Positions 21,031-23,832 of a DNA stretch of 23,832 bases are shown here, piece after piece. The notes below the pieces were generated by a model. That model was not told the origin of the DNA. It did no database searches and saw nothing but the letters and a program-made list of their open reading frames with translations. Source of the DNA: Gemmatimonadota bacterium (GTDB taxonomy: Bacteria; Gemmatimonadota; Gemmatimonadetes; Longimicrobiales; RSA9); assembly GCA_012027055.1 (NCBI GenBank), contig VEPF01000192.1, forward strand, positions 453-24,284, given 5' to 3'. The position numbers and the translations under genes were made by a program. Position 1 is the stretch's first letter; each line of letters starts with the position of its first letter.

Positions 21031-23832
21031 ATGACCACTGGACTCCGCCTGGCTGCGCCGCTCGCGTTCACGCTCGCCGTGCCTGTTGCGGCGGCCGCAC
21101 AGGGCGCCGCGGGACGCACCGCTCCGCCCCGGCCCGAGGGCCCGTGCGACATCTACGCTGCCGCCGGCGCCCCGTGCGTGGCAGCCCACAGCAGCACGCG
21201 CGCGCTCCTGGCCGGCTACGTCGGGCCGCTCTACCAGGTCATGCGCCAGTCGGATGGCCGGACGCTGGACATCGGCGTGGTCCAGCCCACCGCTTCGCCG
21301 GTGCCCGATGCGGGCGGGTACGCGGACGCGGCGGCGCAGGACCGGTTCTGCGCCGGTACCTACTGCTGGATCACCGTGCTCTACGACCAGTCCGGCAAAC
21401 AGAACCACCTGCGACAGGCGCCGCGCGGCGCGTTCGTCGGGGCAGCCATGGGCGGGTTCAACACGCTGCCGATCGCGGACCTGGCCCCGGTCACGCTCAT
21501 GGGCCGGAAGGTCTACGGGATCTTCATCGCGCCGGGCATGGGCCTCCGCTGGAACGACCCGCGGGGCACCGCGGTGGACGACCAGGCGGAAGGGCAGTAC
21601 TGGGTGATCAGCGGCCACCACTACAATTCCGGCTGCTGCTTCGACTACGGCAACGCCGAGACGGACAGCCGCGATGATGGCGATGGCACCATGGAGACCA
21701 CGTACTTCGGCAACGCCATCCTGTGGTATACCGGGGCTGGTCCGGGGCCGTGGGTCATGACCGACCAGGAGAACAACCTGGTGGGCTGCGTCACCGCCTC
21801 GCCGACCGACAAGCGCTGCCCGGACCTGCCGACCGTCACGTGGCGCTTCGTCACCGCCACGGCCGATGGCGAGCCACACCACTGGCGCACGCTGGCGGGC
21901 GACGCGCAACGGGGCGAGCTGCAGGTCATGTTCGACGGGCCGCGCATCAGGAACGACCGGAGCAGCTACGACCCGATGCGGAAGCAGGGCGCCATCGTCC
22001 TCGGCAACGGCGGCGACAACAACAACTACTCGCAGGGCACGTTCTACGAAGGGGCCATGACCGCCCCCGGTACGTTCCCGAACGTCGAGACCTATCGGAA
22101 GATCCAGGCGAACATCGTGGCCGCGCGCTACGACGTGCCGCGGTTGCGCATCGCGCCGGCCTCGGCGGTCACTGCGCCGCCCGGGCTGCAGACGTTCTCG
22201 CCCGGTTCCACGCAGAACACCACCCTCACCTTCACGAACACCACCGACGCGCCCGCGACGAATGTGAAGCTGAGCCTGGCCGCGCCGGTCGGCTGGTCGG
22301 TGGCCGCGGGCGCGGCGGACAGGTTCGCCAGCGTGGCGCCGGGCGCGAGCGTGACCGCCACCTTCAGGGTGACCTCGGGGCCGGCCGCGTTCAACGGCGA
22401 CCTGGTCGGCAACGCCTCCTGGACGGGCGCGGGACGCGCGCAGTCGGAGGTGACCGCGCAGAAGGTGCGGAACGTCGGCCCGGTCAAGCTGAACGAATTC
22501 CGCGTCGATGCCAGCCGCAATACCACGGACTCGTTCATCGAGCTGTTCAACGCCGGCGATGCGCCGGTCGACATCTCCGGCTGGAGCCTCACGCAGCACC
22601 AGACGATGCTGCCCGTCTTCTCCTCCGTGCAGATCCCGGCCGGGACCCGGCTCGCGCCGCGCGCCTTCTACCTGCTCGGGCTCGCGACCTCAGGCCTGGC
22701 GGTGCCTGCGAAGAAGGGTGATGCCACCATCTCCGACCGCCCCACGGCAGGTCTGGCGGCAGGCGACGCCATCCAGATCGGCACGGGTGCGGCCGCCGAG
22801 ACCCGCCGGATCGCGAGCCTCGGGACGGCGGCCGGGCTGCCGCCGAATCCGCAGGAGCGAGGTCGTTCCTACACGCCGGGCGGGCCTACCACCCTGTGGC
22901 AGCCGCTGCCCGAAGGTCCCGTAATCACGATTCCGGCCGGTTCGACCAACGTTCCGGTCGCGAGCGTGGCCGGTTTCCAGGTTGGCCAGAAGCTGGCGAT
23001 CGGCTACGGCGCCACCTACCCGGTGGTCGGCAGGCCGGTGGAGCGATACGAGGTGGTCACGGTGACCGCCGTCGGCAAGCCGGGCACCCAGGCGTGGCTG
23101 TCCATGGACGCGAAGCGGGGCGACACCAACATCAAGGTCTCGTCCGTCGCGAACATCTCGGTCGGTGACCGGATCAGGCTGGACATCGACAGCGAGGGTC
23201 ACGGGATCGAGTGGGTCACGGTGACACGCGTCGGCACGGCGTCGGTGCGCAGCACCATCCCCGGTCCGCTGCGCGCGGACGAGGACCCGGGCACTGGCCT
23301 CGACCTGGCCGAGCCGCTGAAGTACGACCACGCGTCCAACATGCCGTTCAGCGCCCGGGGTACGGGAATCAGCTTCACGCCCGCGACAGCGTTCCTGCAC
23401 TCCAGCAACGAGCCCGTGCTGCCGCTGGGCACCGGCATCACGCTGGATCAGCCGCTGGCTGCCGACCACCCGATCGACGAGGTGGTGCGTGCGGAACGTG
23501 TGACGACGGCTGGCTACCAGGGCGCGCGCCAGCCCGATCAGTGGTTTGGCGGGCCCGCGCTCAGCCCCAGCGCCGGCAACATGGTGCTGCGCGACGCCGC
23601 GGGTAACGTGGTCGAAAGCCTGAACTACGGCGCCCTGGTCGAACCCTGGGCAGGCGAAGGCTACCAGGGTACCTCCGGCGCAGGATACCAGAGCGGGTGC
23701 AGTGCCGGCTCGCCGGGCACGCCGCCGGCGCGGCCCGGATTCGGCCCCGCGGTCAATCCGCCCCCGCCCCCGACCGGAGCGCCGGCCGCATCCCGGCCGG
23801 TCACGCCACCGACAGCAACTGCGCCGAATTCC
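21031..23832 (+). CDS. abfB: GH54 alpha-L-arabinofuranosidase B, multidomain, 3'-truncated by window edge
   Basis: The frame is open for 934 codons to the window end, so the C terminus is missing. GGTGAG lies four bases before the ATG. The signal peptide ends near AAAQG (residue 25). Residues 37-370 closely follow the fungal AbfB (GH54) catalytic domain: GPCDIYAA, CVAAHSSTRAL, LYDQSGKQNHL, and CCFDYGNAE with Glu210 as the presumed nucleophile. GNGGDNNN with Asp329 is the presumed acid/base, and QGTFYEG follows. The usual CBM42 arabinose-binding domain does not follow. Instead residues about 378-478 look like a NEW3 beta-sandwich, and 486-600 start a lamin-tail domain (NEFRVDAS, FIELFNAG, ISGWSL). 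About 630-815 hold repeated beta modules (GSTNVPVASVAGFQVGQ, GDTNIKVSSVANISVGD), and 849-877 look like the end of the lamin-tail domain. A Pro-rich linker begins near 894. It should release arabinofuranose outside the cell. Confidence 0.92.
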   Translation, partial: MTTGLRLAAPLAFTLAVPVAAAAQGAAGRTAPPRPEGPCDIYAAAGAPCVAAHSSTRALLAGYVGPLYQVMRQSDGRTLDIGVVQPTASPVPDAGGYADAAAQDRFCAGTYCWITVLYDQSGKQNHLRQAPRGAFVGAAMGGFNTLPIADLAPVTLMGRKVYGIFIAPGMGLRWNDPRGTAVDDQAEGQYWVISGHHYNSGCCFDYGNAETDSRDDGDGTMETTYFGNAILWYTGAGPGPWVMTDQENNLVGCVTASPTDKRCPDLPTVTWRFVTATADGEPHHWRTLAGDAQRGELQVMFDGPRIRNDRSSYDPMRKQGAIVLGNGGDNNNYSQGTFYEGAMTAPGTFPNVETYRKIQANIVAARYDVPRLRIAPASAVTAPPGLQTFSPGSTQNTTLTFTNTTDAPATNVKLSLAAPVGWSVAAGAADRFASVAPGASVTATFRVTSGPAAFNGDLVGNASWTGAGRAQSEVTAQKVRNVGPVKLNEFRVDASRNTTDSFIELFNAGDAPVDISGWSLTQHQTMLPVFSSVQIPAGTRLAPRAFYLLGLATSGLAVPAKKGDATISDRPTAGLAAGDAIQIGTGAAAETRRIASLGTAAGLPPNPQERGRSYTPGGPTTLWQPLPEGPVITIPAGSTNVPVASVAGFQVGQKLAIGYGATYPVVGRPVERYEVVTVTAVGKPGTQAWLSMDAKRGDTNIKVSSVANISVGDRIRLDIDSEGHGIEWVTVTRVGTASVRSTIPGPLRADEDPGTGLDLAEPLKYDHASNMPFSARGTGISFTPATAFLHSSNEPVLPLGTGITLDQPLAADHPIDEVVRAERVTTAGYQGARQPDQWFGGPALSPSAGNMVLRDAAGNVVESLNYGALVEPWAGEGYQGTSGAGYQSGCSAGSPGTPPARPGFGPAVNPPPPPTGAPAASRPVTPPTATAPNS

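Noticed and set aside
20830..22599. A minus-strand open frame of 589 codons opposite GH54
   Set aside because: It overlaps the GH54 catalytic domain, whose family motifs are unmistakable.
1..23832. CRISPR arrays, tRNA or rRNA genes
   Set aside because: I found no regularly spaced repeats and no recognisable tRNA or rRNA sequence on either strand by reading; a dedicated RNA search was not possible.

Overview
The window is a dense, GC-rich stretch of about 24 kb from a Gram-negative bacterium that secretes many carbohydrate-active enzymes. Almost every protein starts with an export signal: Sec, lipoprotein or twin-arginine. There are no rRNA or tRNA genes, transposases or CRISPR arrays, and no transporter or regulator genes. 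The mix of exported glycosidases, exported aldolase/dehydrogenase homologues and lipoprotein esterases would fit a soil Acidobacteriota-type genome, but this assignment is inference and weak.

Left part (1-5643). Two paralogous (alpha/alpha)-barrel glycosidase-like proteins lie tail to tail. The first is cut by the window edge (+ strand, ends 1162). The second is complete (- strand, 5643 to 3313). Between them is a visibly less GC-rich segment holding the C-terminal remnant of an esterase and a complete lipoprotein type-B carboxylesterase. Two 59-bp direct repeats (1241-1299 and 3269-3327, 56/59 identical by eye) bracket this segment.

Middle part (6083-13115, + strand). Four genes run in one direction: an exported HpcH/HpaI-type aldolase, a Tat-exported D-2-hydroxyacid dehydrogenase, a GH51 alpha-L-arabinofuranosidase and a large GH9-type glycosidase with an unusual N-terminal domain. 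A strong hairpin follows the dehydrogenase. Convergent to them is a LarA-type nickel-pincer racemase (14511 to 13240), the only complete protein here without an export signal.

Right part (14777-23832). In order come a mutarotase-fold exported protein (+), a lipoprotein acyl esterase and an Asp-box beta-propeller (GH93/sialidase-like, both -), a CBM9-like protein (+), a GH5-like clan-A glycosidase (+), and a GH54 alpha-L-arabinofuranosidase (+) that runs off the right edge. The GH54 catalytic domain is followed by NEW3, lamin-tail and repeated beta modules. The CBM9 and GH54 genes share a 50-bp upstream element (42/50 identical) ending in GGTATCTTGTACC.

Together the genes suggest a locus for arabinose-containing polysaccharides (arabinan, arabinoxylan or pectin side chains). 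GH51, GH54 and the GH93-like protein would release arabinose units, the esterases would remove acyl groups, and the GH9 and GH5 proteins would act on backbones or oligosaccharides. The aldolase, dehydrogenase and racemase suggest a sugar-acid or hydroxy-acid branch. The function of that branch, and why two of its enzymes are exported, is the main open question.
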